Source of the DNA: Ruegeria lacuscaerulensis
Lineage (GTDB): Bacteria; Pseudomonadota; Alphaproteobacteria; Rhodobacterales; Rhodobacteraceae
Direction: 5' to 3'
DNA length: 64,000 nt
Assembly: GCF_013033355.1 (NCBI RefSeq)
Contig: NZ_WQDY01000005.1
Coordinates: 186,001-250,000, forward strand
The notes beneath the pieces are model-generated. The model was not told where the DNA came from and ran no database searches. It was given only the letters and a program-made list of their open reading frames with translations. This document shows positions 54,921-63,678 of the stretch, in pieces (position 1 is the stretch's first letter; each line of letters starts with the position of its first letter). The position numbers were made by a program, and so were the translations under genes.

Positions 54921-55858
54921 GCCATCACCTTAAGCCGACCGTCCAGCCAAGGCAGTTGCGTCAAGGCTGGGTCCACGATCTGGCTGCGCATCAGTCGGCG
55001 CATCATATCGGCCACCTCTTGCGGAACCTGATCGGACCAGTCGGTGCGGGTGAACAGCGAGATCATTCGAGAAAAGTCCCCAAACGGGGCAGGGTGCGCC
55101 TCAAGCCCGTCGTGGAACCGGGCGGCGCGCATGAACCCTAAGGGCGTGGTGATGGCCCAGCCAAGGCCGCGCGCGACCATCGCCATCAACGCAAGGTGCG
55201 AACCGATCTCGAACCGTTCCTCGAACTCTAGTTTCTGGCGGGCCAGATGTGCCTCGATCTGGCGACTGATAAGCTGTTCACGGGCATAACGCAGAAAGGG
55301 TAGGGTCTGCACTGCATCCTGCGCTCCTTTAGGGGTCACCAGAATGAACGGGTCCTGCACCAGCGGGTATTCAGCAACGCCTTCAAGCACTTCACCCGAA
55401 TGGGCTGATACGGCCATGTGCAGGCGCTGTGCCTCGAGATCGGCGAACAGATCAAGACTGGGCAGGGTGATCAGTTTGAATTTCGAACGCGTCAGGCTGT
55501 CGGCCAGCAATGTCGCCAGTCTGGGTGTCAGGTCATTGTCGAAATCGTCGATCAGCCCGATGGACAAGGTAGTCAGATGACCCAGATCCATCACGGTCAA
55601 TTCGCTCTGGGCCATTTGCAATTCGGCCAAAACCGTCTCAGCGCGGGTCAGAAAGCTGCGCCCGGCCTGCGTCAGCCGCATTGGGCGGCGTCCGTGGTCG
55701 ACCAGTTCGGTGCCCAACGCGTTTTCCAGATTGCGTAATTGCTGGCTTACCGATGGCTGGCTGAGCCCGGTGATCTCGGCCGCCTGCGCCACCGAACCGG
55801 TGCGCGCCAAGGCCTCGAACACTTCAAGGCCCCGCAAAGTCAGCCCTTTCATCACCAT
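54917..55858 (-). CDS. LysR family transcriptional regulator
   Basis: A 313-aa LTTR. The N-terminal winged HTH (LTLRGLEVFEALARTGSVAQAAEITGLSQPSVSQQLRNLENALG, about residues 5-49) is followed by a periplasmic-binding-protein-like effector domain (about 95-295). The inducer is unknown. No clear divergent target lies upstream; the neighbouring gene at 55925 is on the same strand. AAGGGG lies 6 bases before the first ATG; a second ATG two codons on is also possible. Confidence 0.92.
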   Translation of the reverse strand: MVMKGLTLRGLEVFEALARTGSVAQAAEITGLSQPSVSQQLRNLENALGTELVDHGRRPMRLTQAGRSFLTRAETVLAELQMAQSELTVMDLGHLTTLSIGLIDDFDNDLTPRLATLLADSLTRSKFKLITLPSLDLFADLEAQRLHMAVSAHSGEVLEGVAEYPLVQDPFILVTPKGAQDAVQTLPFLRYAREQLISRQIEAHLARQKLEFEERFEIGSHLALMAMVARGLGWAITTPLGFMRAARFHDGLEAHPAPFGDFSRMISLFTRTDWSDQVPQEVADMMRRLMRSQIVDPALTQLPWLDGRLKVMA

Positions 55859-55924
55859 CGCACACCCCTTTTGCTGCGCCTTTTCTGGGGCGCAGGACGG
55901 GTCAGGTCAAGGATGCTGAGGTAT

Positions 55925-56233
55925 TTAGCTACAGATCGCCTGCGCCATCTGGCCAAAATTCTGATATCGATCCCATAGCGCATCATCCCGCGCGGTGCGT
56001 GACATTTTCAGCTCCTGCGCCTGATGGGGGTCAGCGAACCATTTCGAGACGGTCTTTTGGTCGCTGCGCGTCAGCGCCTGATCGGCCACGCGTTGAATGC
56101 AACTGCACCGATCCCGCGTCGCAGCCGAACGGTCCGACGCCAGACACGCCCGCTTGATTTGCGCGGCCTCAACCGCCAACGGAGAACTTGCCACGGACGC
56201 AGCACAGAATGCTATTAAGAGGAACTTTTTCAT
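55925..56233 (-). CDS. Small secreted cysteine-containing protein, 102 aa
   Basis: Signal peptide at residues 1-23 (MKKFLLIAFCAASVASSPLAVEA). The mature helical protein has four cysteines (RACLAS, RDRCSCIQ and the terminal ICS) and a basic/polar composition with WFADPHQAQELKMSRTARDDALWDRY. Similar short proteins with an RCxC core are frequent in roseobacters and unnamed. Function unknown, probably periplasmic with disulfides. Confidence 0.7.
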   Translation of the reverse strand: MKKFLLIAFCAASVASSPLAVEAAQIKRACLASDRSAATRDRCSCIQRVADQALTRSDQKTVSKWFADPHQAQELKMSRTARDDALWDRYQNFGQMAQAICS

Positions 56234-56399
56234 GCTCGAGCCTCGTTTTTGCCTGCCCGGAGGGATCTTGTGCCCCTCTCGGCCTTAAGCGGAGTATGAA
56301 TCAAACTGGTTTAGGGATCAATCGGGGGGTGCGAAAATGTGATTGGGCAGTGGAGCAAAGTCGCATTTGCTTAGGCAAACCAACGAATTTGAAAACAAA

Positions 56400-57023
56400 A
56401 TGCTTAAGAAATACGGCGGCGCATTCCATTTGCCACAATCCCCTGGGGCTACCAGCGATGACAAAATCATGCGCAGTGTCGACGGGCTGGTTGCCGCCGA
56501 TGAGGTGGTCTTCACCGAGAAAATGGACGGTGAGAATTCGACTATTCACAACCAGGGCTGCCAACCACGCAGCCTTGATGCCCGATACCATCCGTCGCGC
56601 GATTGGATGAAAGCTTTTGCGGCTGGCATCTCACCTCAACTGGCCGAGAATGAGCGTATTGTTGGCGAGCATCTCTTTGCACGCCACTCTATCGTATATC
56701 GCGCTTTACCATCCTGTTTTCTGGGTTTTGTATGGATCAAACAAGAGGAGGTTCAGGCCTGGGACGCGACTCTCTTTCGCTTTGCCGAACTTGGGATCGC
56801 GCCGGTACCAGAACTGCATCGCGGGCCGTTTTCGGATCAAGTTGTTAGCACTGTTCTTTCCAACCTCGATCTCGATAGGCAAGAGGGTTTCGTGGTTCGT
56901 GATATGGCTGCATTTTCGGAACAGGATATGCCAACCCGCCTGGCCAAGTATGTGCGCGAAGATCATGTGCAAAGCGACACGCATTGGATGAATGCTGAAC
57001 TGATCAAAAACGAGCTTGCATGA
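56400..57023 (+). CDS. Stand-alone RNA ligase family protein
   Basis: A 207-aa protein with all nucleotidyltransferase motifs of the RNA ligase family (PF09414-like). Motif I is the AMP-accepting Lys in FTEKMDGENSTI (K-x-D-G, about residues 38-49), and motif III-like GEHLFARHSIVY is at about 85-96. FLGFVWIKQ is next, then motif IV EGFVVRD at about 167-173, and motif V is AKYVREDHV near 186. It is a minimal ligase with no extra domain. I choose ATG 56400 because the conserved MLKKYGGAFHLPQSPG begins there, although no good Shine-Dalgarno is visible. No kinase/phosphatase partner or toxin is adjacent; RNA repair is inferred. Confidence 0.85.
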   Translation: MLKKYGGAFHLPQSPGATSDDKIMRSVDGLVAADEVVFTEKMDGENSTIHNQGCQPRSLDARYHPSRDWMKAFAAGISPQLAENERIVGEHLFARHSIVYRALPSCFLGFVWIKQEEVQAWDATLFRFAELGIAPVPELHRGPFSDQVVSTVLSNLDLDRQEGFVVRDMAAFSEQDMPTRLAKYVREDHVQSDTHWMNAELIKNELA

Positions 57024-57109
57024 CATCCGACAAGCCGCGCGAACAAAGGCGTTCGCATGGGGCTGTCCCACCTTGACCAGCGACTGTTTTCGAACCATAT
57101 CCCGTCGCT

Positions 57110-58909
57110 ATGACAGACCTCGCTCATATCCGCAATTTCTCCATCGTCGCGCATATCGACCATGGCAAATCCACCCTTGCTGACCGGCTCATCCAAGAGA
57201 CCGGAACGGTCAAGGATCGCGACATGAAGGAACAGCTGCTCGACAGCATGGATATCGAGCGTGAACGCGGCATCACAATCAAGGCCAACACGGTCCGCAT
57301 CGACTATACCGCCGACAATGGCGAGGCATATGTGCTGAACCTGATCGACACCCCCGGCCACGTGGATTTCGCCTATGAGGTCAGCCGGTCGATGCGCGCG
57401 GTCGAGGGCTCTCTGCTGGTCGTGGACTCGACCCAGGGGGTCGAGGCGCAGACGCTGGCAAATGTATACCAAGCCATCGACGCTGATCATGAGATCGTGC
57501 CGGTGCTGAACAAGATCGACCTGCCCGCGTCCGACTGTGACCGTGTGGCAGAACAGATTGAGGATGTGATCGGCATCGACGCGACCGACGCCATTCAGGT
57601 TTCGGCCAAAACGGGGCAGGGTATCCACGAGACGCTGGAAGCCATCGTGCAGCAACTGCCCGCGCCGCAGGGCAACCTCGACGCGCCGCTCAAGGCGATG
57701 CTGGTGGATTCGTGGTATGACGCCTATCTCGGCGTGATCGTTCTGGTCCGCATCATGGACGGCACGCTGAAAAAGGGGATGCGGGTCAAGTTCATGTCGA
57801 ACGGCACTCTGCATCACGTCGACCGAGTCGGTGTCTTCCGGCCCGAGATGGAGATGGTCGATAGCCTCGGCCCCGGTGAGATCGGTTTCCTGACGGCCTC
57901 GATCAAGCAGGTCCGCGACACGCGCGTGGGCGACACGATCACCAATGACCGCAACGGCACCGAGGACGCGCTGGACGGCTTCAAACCCGCGCAGCCGGTG
58001 GTGTTTTGTGGCCTCTTCCCCGTCGACAGTTCCGAATTCGAAGACCTGCGGGATGCGATCGACAAACTGGCGCTGAACGACGCTTCGTTCTCGTTCGAAA
58101 TGGAAACCTCGGCGGCACTTGGTTTTGGTTTCCGCTGCGGCTTCCTAGGGCTGTTGCACCTTGAGGTCATCCGCGACCGCATCGAACGCGAATATGATAT
58201 CGAGCTCATCACCACTGCGCCCTCTGTGATCTATCACGTCTACATGAAAGACGGCGAGATGATCGAGCTGCACAACCCCGCCGATATGCCTGACCCGTCC
58301 AAAGTGGATCATATCGAGGAACCGCGCATCAAGGCGACCATTCTGGTGCCCGATGAATACCTCGGCGACGTGTTGAAACTGTGTCAGGACAGGCGTGGCA
58401 TCCAGATGGACCTGACCTATGCGGGCAGCCGCGCCATGGTCGTCTATGACCTGCCGCTGAACGAGGTCGTTTTTGACTTCTACGACCGCCTGAAATCGGT
58501 GACCAAGGGCTATGCCTCGTTCGACTACCAGATGACCGGTTATACCGAGGATAATCTGGTCAAGATGTCGGTTCTGGTGAATGACGAACCGGTCGACGCG
58601 CTGTCAACCATGGTTCACCGCGACCGGGCCGAGATGCGGGGCCGCGCGATGTGCGAAAAGCTCAAGGACCTGATCCCGCGCCACATGTTCAAAATCCCGA
58701 TCCAGGCGGCGATCGGAGGCAAAGTCATCGCGCGCGAGACCCTCTCGGCCCTGCGCAAGGACGTGACCGCGAAATGCTACGGAGGCGACGCCACGCGGAA
58801 ACGCAAACTGCTGGACAAGCAGAAGGCGGGGAAAAAGAAGATGCGTCAGTTCGGCAAGGTGGATATCCCCCAGGAGGCGTTTATTTCGGCGCTGAAGATG
58901 GACAGCTGA
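57110..58909 (+). CDS. lepA: Elongation factor 4
   Basis: A 599-aa translational GTPase that back-translocates or remodels stalled ribosomes. G1 AHIDHGKST (about residues 12-20), G2 [10 protein letters not shown]3 DTPGHVDF, G4 NKID and the LepA-specific C-terminal domain ([26 protein letters not shown]) are all present. Length matches the family. The stop codon sits in the loop of a terminator hairpin. Confidence 0.98.
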   Translation: MTDLAHIRNFSIVAHIDHGKSTLADRLIQETGTVKDRDMKEQLLDSMDIERERGITIKANTVRIDYTADNGEAYVLNLIDTPGHVDFAYEVSRSMRAVEGSLLVVDSTQGVEAQTLANVYQAIDADHEIVPVLNKIDLPASDCDRVAEQIEDVIGIDATDAIQVSAKTGQGIHETLEAIVQQLPAPQGNLDAPLKAMLVDSWYDAYLGVIVLVRIMDGTLKKGMRVKFMSNGTLHHVDRVGVFRPEMEMVDSLGPGEIGFLTASIKQVRDTRVGDTITNDRNGTEDALDGFKPAQPVVFCGLFPVDSSEFEDLRDAIDKLALNDASFSFEMETSAALGFGFRCGFLGLLHLEVIRDRIEREYDIELITTAPSVIYHVYMKDGEMIELHNPADMPDPSKVDHIEEPRIKATILVPDEYLGDVLKLCQDRRGIQMDLTYAGSRAMVVYDLPLNEVVFDFYDRLKSVTKGYASFDYQMTGYTEDNLVKMSVLVNDEPVDALSTMVHRDRAEMRGRAMCEKLKDLIPRHMFKIPIQAAIGGKVIARETLSALRKDVTAKCYGGDATRKRKLLDKQKAGKKKMRQFGKVDIPQEAFISALKMDS

Positions 58910-58930
58910 GGCTGTCCATTTCTTCCTCTT
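58898..58930 (+). terminator. lepA terminator enclosing the lepA stop codon
   Basis: ATGGACAGC (58898-58906) pairs perfectly with GCTGTCCAT (58911-58919) over a TGAG loop, followed by TTCTTCCTCTT. The TGA stop (58907-58909) is in the loop, so the last three codons of lepA form the left arm. Confidence 0.7.
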
Positions 58931-58943
58931 GGTTTGTCCAAGT

Positions 58944-59891
58944 TTACGCGGATTCTGGATCGGCGTCCGATTGTCCGAGGTCGGTGAGTTCAGTCCAGAC
59001 CGCCTCAGGTATGTCCCAATCGGCCCACTCAAGCGTTTGGTTTACATGCTGGGGCCACGTCACCCCGCAAACTGTTGAAGCAATGTTTGCATCTCGAAGC
59101 GAGAATTGTAGCGCCAGCGCGCCCATTGGAACATCGTATCGGGCGCAGATATCTTCGACCGCGCGCACAGGCGCGAGCATTTCTTCTGTTGCTGGCCGGT
59201 AAACGTAAAAGTGGTGAACCGCGCTACCTCTTGCCAGAATTCCTCCCGCGTAGGGTGCTGCATTTAAGACGGTGACACCCTTGGAAACGGCTTGTTCGAT
59301 TAGGGGCGAAGCATTCACGTTTACAAGTGTGTGCCGGTTATGCGTCATCACAACATCGAAGTCCCAGTCGCGCAGCATAGGCGACAAGACGTCCAGCCGT
59401 CCGCCGGCCAAACCAACGGCAGTTGCAAGGCCTTCCTCTTTGATTTTGAACAATTCGTCCAGCGCACCTCCGCTGCGCGTGATCTCTGACATATCACCAG
59501 CGTATTCCGGGTCGTGGAGGTGAAGGATGTCGACGCTGTCTACGCCGAGTGCCTTCAGGCTTTGTTCTAAAGACCGCCTCGCTTGGGTAGCGTCGAACAC
59601 GCTCGTCTCCATGTCGCGGTCGATTTTCGTGGACAATACACAGCCTTCTGGCAAACCACCGAGTTCACGAATTACGCTCCCAATGCGGTCTTCACTTCGG
59701 CCCATAGCATAGCCGCGGGCGGTATCGATAAACCCGTCGGGGCGGGTAAGTATTGTGCGCAAGGTTTCTCGCGCCCTATTCTCATCAACTTCGTAACCAT
59801 AGATTTGCGGAATGCTACCTATTCCTGTTGACCCAAAACCAATTCGAGGAATTCGCACCCCGGTTAGACCGATTTCGTGAAACGTCGTCAT
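58944..59891 (-). CDS. Aldo/keto reductase
   Basis: A 315-aa TIM-barrel NAD(P)H oxidoreductase. The tetrad is visible: Asp and Tyr in FIDTARGYAMGRSE (about residues 55-68), Lys in STKIDRD and His in LHLHDPEYAG. The N-terminus IGLTGVRIPRIGFGSTGIG and overall form resemble the aldose 1-dehydrogenase (D-threo-aldose/L-fucose) subgroup. GGGGAGCC precedes the ATG. Nested inverted repeats lie in the upstream region (separate entry). Substrate unknown. Confidence 0.9.
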   Translation of the reverse strand: MTTFHEIGLTGVRIPRIGFGSTGIGSIPQIYGYEVDENRARETLRTILTRPDGFIDTARGYAMGRSEDRIGSVIRELGGLPEGCVLSTKIDRDMETSVFDATQARRSLEQSLKALGVDSVDILHLHDPEYAGDMSEITRSGGALDELFKIKEEGLATAVGLAGGRLDVLSPMLRDWDFDVVMTHNRHTLVNVNASPLIEQAVSKGVTVLNAAPYAGGILARGSAVHHFYVYRPATEEMLAPVRAVEDICARYDVPMGALALQFSLRDANIASTVCGVTWPQHVNQTLEWADWDIPEAVWTELTDLGQSDADPESA

Positions 59892-59911
59892 GGCTCCCCC
59901 TCTTCTGAAAT

Positions 59912-59937
59912 TCGAATCAGAATATATGAATATTCGA
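59912..59937. promoter_or_regulatory. Nested inverted repeats upstream of the aldo/keto reductase
   Basis: GAATAT-ATGA-ATATTC (59920-59935) lies inside TCGAAT-N14-ATTCGA (59912-59937), 20-46 bases before the AKR start. The double symmetry around an AT-rich centre is typical of a dimeric repressor site. Regulator unknown. GANTC sites occur at 59914 and 59941. Confidence 0.4.
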
Positions 59938-60083
59938 CGGGATTCTTATGCACTTCAAGCTGGAGGGCTGAGTAAAATCACTCGAAAGCCAAACAGGATA
60001 TCCAAATATGTGATCCTCCTCACAGCCCAACTTTTTGAAACTTGTTAGTGTTGACCTAGCGGCAACTTCGGCAGGAGGCCCCT

Positions 60084-60398
60084 ATGTCCATGGTCCCCAT
60101 AATCGCCCTCGGATCGGCAGGTCTCTATTCCATTGCCATGATCTCGATGAAGTTCTGGTGGAAAATCCCCGGCCTCGGCCTTAGCCTGTTGATCGTGGCA
60201 ACCCTGCTGGCCGCCGCAACGCTGGAGCTTGCCGCGCTGCGCGAGGAGCGGTTGGGCATCATCTATACCGGCATTCTGGGGGCCGAGGTTGTGCTGATCG
60301 CCATTGCCTCGTTCTTCTTGTTCGGTGAAGACTTCTCGATGCGGGAAGGGATCGGGATTGCCTTGGTTGTCGCCGGAACCGCCTTGGCGTGGGCCTGA
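60084..60398 (+). CDS. Small multi-helix membrane protein, SMR/EamA-like half
   Basis: A 104-aa protein with four hydrophobic helices (about residues 3-22, 28-48, 60-78 and 85-103). The end VVLIAIASFFLFGEDFSMREGIGIALVVAGTALAW closely follows the second half of an EmrE/DMT repeat (helix - FGE - helix). It may be a small multidrug-resistance-type transporter that dimerises; the usual N-terminal Glu of EmrE is not visible. AGGAGG precedes the ATG. Confidence 0.75.
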   Translation: MSMVPIIALGSAGLYSIAMISMKFWWKIPGLGLSLLIVATLLAAATLELAALREERLGIIYTGILGAEVVLIAIASFFLFGEDFSMREGIGIALVVAGTALAWA

Positions 60399-60514
60399 TT
60401 AACCGCAATCTGAACCCTTCATGAAGCTTCCTTCACAAATGTTGTAACGCGTCTGCACCCTCCCAATCTGTTCAGCAGGCCAGCACCGGCCTGGACAAAA
60501 CGGAGGAAGAGACA

Positions 60515-60964
60515 ATGACCAGATTTATGACTGCCGGAGCAGCCGCTCTGGCCACGAGCCTTACTCTTGCAACAACAGCCATGGCCGACACGCCCGACCT
60601 GCGCGGCACGTGGGTGGGCAGCTATACTGCCGTCGGCCCGAACCGGACAACGACCGGCGATGTGCCCCGGTTCAACAACGCCGAGTGGGTGCTGGATATC
60701 CAGAAGCAGCAGGACAATGTGTTCTGGGGGCCCAGCAAGTGGCGGTCAAGTGCCGCTCAGGACTGGCGAATGCTGGATGCCACCGGGACCATCAGCCTGG
60801 ACGACCCGACCCGGATCAGCATCGTCGAAAGCTCGGCCAATCCCGAGATCGGTGTGAATGCGCTGATTGATGCTCGGTATGAGGACGGCAAGATTTATGC
60901 GGATTTCCGTAGCCTGCGTCGCGGAACGACCTACAGCACCGTTCTGGAACGTCAGGTGAACTGA
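60515..60964 (+). CDS. Secreted beta-rich protein, 149 aa
   Basis: Signal peptide (Thr/Ala-rich, cleavage near TAMA, about residue 24), then LRGTWVGSYTAVGPNR, QQDNVFWGPSKWRSS and alternating beta strands ending STVLERQVN. The G-x-W start after the signal and beta pattern resemble lipocalin-like barrels, but no family is certain. GGAGGAAGAG precedes the ATG. Probably periplasmic; ligand unknown. Confidence 0.75.
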   Translation: MTRFMTAGAAALATSLTLATTAMADTPDLRGTWVGSYTAVGPNRTTTGDVPRFNNAEWVLDIQKQQDNVFWGPSKWRSSAAQDWRMLDATGTISLDDPTRISIVESSANPEIGVNALIDARYEDGKIYADFRSLRRGTTYSTVLERQVN

Positions 60965-61348
60965 AGCGTTTCCGGTCCGGTTGGGCTGTAGGGGGTACCG
61001 GCTGTAGTTAATCTGCAGCGCTTAGTGGGTAATTCCGGCCGGGTCGGAGCGCTTCTCAAATTGGTCTCCACAGGGAGGAGACGGGTCGGGCGGTGGCTGG
61101 ATCGCTCGCGATAAGGGCAGGATGGCCCGATGTCGGAATGTGTTCCCGGCATCGGTTTCCTAACCCGTGCGGACCTTCAGCGCAGCCTCGTGTGGCGAAA
61201 CGAAGCCGCTGTCCGACCCAACTTGTTGAAAATCCTGAAAATGGTGCGGCTGCGCGTTCGCCAGATTTTTGGTTGCCCCGGTGATCGCGTCACCGAGTGT
61301 AGAGAATGCGCTGCTGTATCACCGGCTTCAGGTCACAAGCCGCAGTCG
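60965..61348. other. 384-bp region without a supported gene
   Basis: No convincing coding frame. Two hairpins stand out: GTCTCC / GGAGAC (61064-61069 with 61077-61082) and CGGTGA / TCACCG (61279-61284 with 61290-61295). A 108-aa frame at 61130-61456 runs through the opposite-strand lipoprotein gene and lacks a recognisable domain. The region could hold a small RNA or a decayed gene. Confidence 0.4.
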
Positions 61349-61486
61349 TTAAATAGCCTGCTGTACGTCACTTGCAGTGTTGCTAATCGCGTCGCCAGCT
61401 TTGCCGATGTCTTTCCCGACACCTTTTGCCGTTTCACACGCTGTCAAAGTCAATAGGGCGGCCCCAATTAGTAGAGTGCGGATCAT
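61349..61486 (-). CDS. Entericidin A/B family lipoprotein, 45 aa
   Basis: A 45-aa peptide MIRTLLIGAALLTLTAC with a lipobox (LTAC, Cys at residue 17). The entericidin-like tail ETAKGVGKDIGKAGDAISNTASD follows, an amphipathic small lipoprotein of the outer envelope. GGAG lies 6 bases before the ATG. In E. coli EcnA and EcnB form a toxin/antidote pair, but only one copy is present here. Downstream of and on the same strand as the znu genes, 74 bases from znuB. Confidence 0.85.
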   Translation of the reverse strand: MIRTLLIGAALLTLTACETAKGVGKDIGKAGDAISNTASDVQQAI

Positions 61487-61560
61487 CGTTTGCTCCATAG
61501 GTTTTGTTCTCTGAGCGTCGTAGCAGTTTTTCCCGTATGTAACCAGCGGTTTGGGCGGTT

Positions 61561-62355
61561 TCAGTTTCGGTAAAGGTAGGGGCCGCTGACCCCGGTTACC
61601 AGAAACACCAGGGCCGCGGCGCAGACAATGCTGGGACCGGCGGGCGTATCGGCCATATAAGCCCCCGCCAACCCACCCAACGCCGCCAAAGAGCCAAGGA
61701 TCGCGGCGCAGACAGCCATGGCTTCGGGGGTTCGGACCAAAGATCGCGCAGCCGCTGCAGGGATGACCAGAAGCGCCGCAATCAGCAGAATACCCACGAC
61801 TTTGATCGCCACGGCCACAGCCAGGGCCATAGCCAATGTCAGCCAAAGTTCCTCGCGTTTGGGATCAATACCAGACGCATAGGCCAAGTCTGGATTAAGT
61901 GTGGAAACCAGCAGGGCAGACCATCTCTGAACCATCACGGCCAGAATAAGAGCGCCACCGACCCAGATCGTCACCAAGTCTGTTTTTGCCACGGCCAAAA
62001 TGTCGCCGAATAGAAAGGCATCCAGGTCAAGCCGGACGTCCGACAGAAGTGCGACGCTCACCAGTCCGGCCGCCAGTGCGGTGTGGGCGATGACTCCTAA
62101 CAGAGTATCCATCGCGAAGCCTTTTCCCCTCAGCAGCGTTACGGTTAGTCCCATTGTAAGGGCCGCAACGATGATCGCGGGCAAAATTGGCAGGGAAAAT
62201 GCGAGGGCCAGAGCAATTCCCAACACAGAAGCGTGCGCGGTTGCTTCACCCAAGTAAGCCATGCGGCGCCAAACCACGAAACATCCAAGCGGAGCGGCTG
62301 CGATGGCTACTCCGACACCAGCGAGGGCCGCGCGTACCATAAAGTCATCCAGCAT
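61561..62355 (-). CDS. znuB: Zinc ABC transporter permease
   Basis: A 264-aa inner-membrane protein of the ABC-3 family, with about eight helices. GCFVVWRRMAYLGEATAHASVLG (about residues 24-46) and KVVGILLIAALLVIPAAAA (about 182) are the conserved segments. It forms the zinc importer with ZnuC and periplasmic ZnuA. Its ATG overlaps the znuC stop (ATGA, bases 62353-62357), giving translational coupling. Confidence 0.95.
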   Translation of the reverse strand: MLDDFMVRAALAGVGVAIAAAPLGCFVVWRRMAYLGEATAHASVLGIALALAFSLPILPAIIVAALTMGLTVTLLRGKGFAMDTLLGVIAHTALAAGLVSVALLSDVRLDLDAFLFGDILAVAKTDLVTIWVGGALILAVMVQRWSALLVSTLNPDLAYASGIDPKREELWLTLAMALAVAVAIKVVGILLIAALLVIPAAAARSLVRTPEAMAVCAAILGSLAALGGLAGAYMADTPAGPSIVCAAALVFLVTGVSGPYLYRN

Positions 62356-63110
62356 CAGTCTGCCTTTTCCTGCGAGAGTGTCGAGCCGTGATCATGGTCG
62401 TGTGAATGACTATGTTGGTGTTGGTAAAGCGCCATTGTTCCCTTCGTCCCACTTCCGAACAAGGCGCGGTATTCCGGTGCGTCTGCGACCGAGCGCGGAG
62501 AGCCCTCGCAGCAGATATGCCCGTTCAGACACAACACACGGTCTGAGGCCGCCATAACGACATGCAAGTCGTGGCTGACCATTACGATCGCGCATCCCAG
62601 ATCGTGTCTAACCTGCTCGATACGTTGATAAAACGCGGCGGCACCCGGCTGGTCTAGCCCCTGGGTTGCCTCGTCCAGAAGAAGCAATTGCGGCTTCTCC
62701 AGCAACGCGCGCGCCAAAAGGACACGCTGAAACTGGCCGCCGGACAGCTTGGTCATCTGACGGTTTCGCAAGTCAGGTACACCCGCATGGTCCAACGCGG
62801 TTATGGCGTCACGTGCGGAAACGCGGCGGGGCAGGCTGAGGAACCGTTGAACCGTCATGGGCAAAGCCGCGTCCAGTGCCAGCTTTTGCGGAACATAACC
62901 AATCCGCAGGTTTTTGGCCTGTTTGACAGTCCCATGTGCGGGCAAAGCCGCCCCGATCATCGCGCGTAGTAACGTGGACTTACCTGATCCGTTTGGCCCG
63001 ACAATCGTTACGATCTCACCTTCCGAGACAGTTGCGTTCACATGTTCAAGGATAGTTCTGCCGTCCGCGCGGATCGACAGGTCTTTCAGCGTAATCAGAG
63101 TTCTTTTCAC
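62355..63110 (-). CDS. znuC: Zinc ABC transporter ATP-binding protein
   Basis: A 251-aa ABC ATPase. Walker A GPNGSGKSTLL (about residues 38-48), signature LSGGQFQRVLLARALL (about 139-154), Walker B QLLLLDEATQGLD (about 158-170) and a switch His in VSHDLH are present, with a His-rich tail (HQHSHSHDHDHG) typical of zinc systems. I start at GTG 63110, which overlaps the zur stop as GTGA. Operon zur-znuC-znuB. Confidence 0.95.
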   Translation of the reverse strand: MKRTLITLKDLSIRADGRTILEHVNATVSEGEIVTIVGPNGSGKSTLLRAMIGAALPAHGTVKQAKNLRIGYVPQKLALDAALPMTVQRFLSLPRRVSARDAITALDHAGVPDLRNRQMTKLSGGQFQRVLLARALLEKPQLLLLDEATQGLDQPGAAAFYQRIEQVRHDLGCAIVMVSHDLHVVMAASDRVLCLNGHICCEGSPRSVADAPEYRALFGSGTKGTMALYQHQHSHSHDHDHGSTLSQEKAD

Positions 63111-63586
63111 GCCTGCAATCCTATGCATTCGGGGCACAGACCCTCGGCTTCGACAACGACGCGTTCGATCTGGAAGCCCGAAGTGTTCGCGGCAGCGCCC
63201 AGCCTGCCCTGAGTCAGTTCAGTTTCTGTTTCCGCGACGGCCTTGCACGCCCGGCATATCAGGAAGGCCGGTACATGGTCGTGTGTCGGATGCGCGCAGG
63301 CAGCATATGCATTAAGTTGTTCGATACGGTGGACAAACCCGTTTTGAACCAGAAAATCCAGGGCTCGATACGCGACAGGCGGTTGCGACCCCATCCCTTC
63401 GGTGGATAACACTGCAAGAATTTCATAGGCTCCCATGGCCTTATGTTTTTCAAGCAGGATCTCTAGGACGCGCCGCCTGACAGGCGTAAAGTGCAAGCGT
63501 TTCGCTTTGCATTTGGCCTCGGCTTGCGCAAGGGCAGTCTGAACGCAATGCGTGTGATCATGTTGCCTGAAACCGACTGTACTCAT
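63107..63586 (-). CDS. zur: Zinc uptake regulator Zur (Fur family)
   Basis: A 159-aa Fur-family repressor. The winged-helix recognition part is TPVRRRVLEILLEKHKAMGAYEIL (about residues 32-55), with dimerisation and metal residues later: HPTHDH, the paired Cys sites CRACKA and CPEC that hold structural zinc. A His-rich N-terminus (QHDHTHC) is typical of Zur. I choose the second in-frame ATG at 63586 (GGAG upstream) over 63601. It shares the intergenic region and Zur boxes with znuA. Confidence 0.95.
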   Translation of the reverse strand: MSTVGFRQHDHTHCVQTALAQAEAKCKAKRLHFTPVRRRVLEILLEKHKAMGAYEILAVLSTEGMGSQPPVAYRALDFLVQNGFVHRIEQLNAYAACAHPTHDHVPAFLICRACKAVAETETELTQGRLGAAANTSGFQIERVVVEAEGLCPECIGLQA

Positions 63587-63610
63587 TAGGGGCTCCGTCA
63601 TTTTGTGGCT

Positions 63611-63628
63611 TGATATGTTATAACGTGG
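63611..63628 (+). promoter_or_regulatory. Zur box 1
   Basis: TGATATGTTATAACGTGG, with the central palindrome GTTATAAC at 63617-63624, 25 bases before the zur start. The same core TGATATGTTAT occurs in reverse at 63649-63666. This matches alphaproteobacterial Zur operators of the TGATATGTTATAACATATCA type. Confidence 0.75.
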
Positions 63629-63648
63629 GGCATATCAAGCGACCAGTA

Positions 63649-63666
63649 AATGTAATAACATATCAT
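63649..63666 (-). promoter_or_regulatory. Zur box 2, facing znuA
   Basis: Read on the minus strand the site is ATGATATGTTATTACATT, sharing TGATATGTTAT with box 1. It overlaps the region just before the znuA Shine-Dalgarno (AGGAGG), where bound Zur would block znuA expression. Confidence 0.75.
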
Positions 63667-63678
63667 TCAGGAGGCATT

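Noticed and set aside
61130..61456. 108-codon frame in the gap before the entericidin gene
   Set aside because: It reads through the opposite-strand lipoprotein gene, and no domain, signal or good ribosome site is visible.
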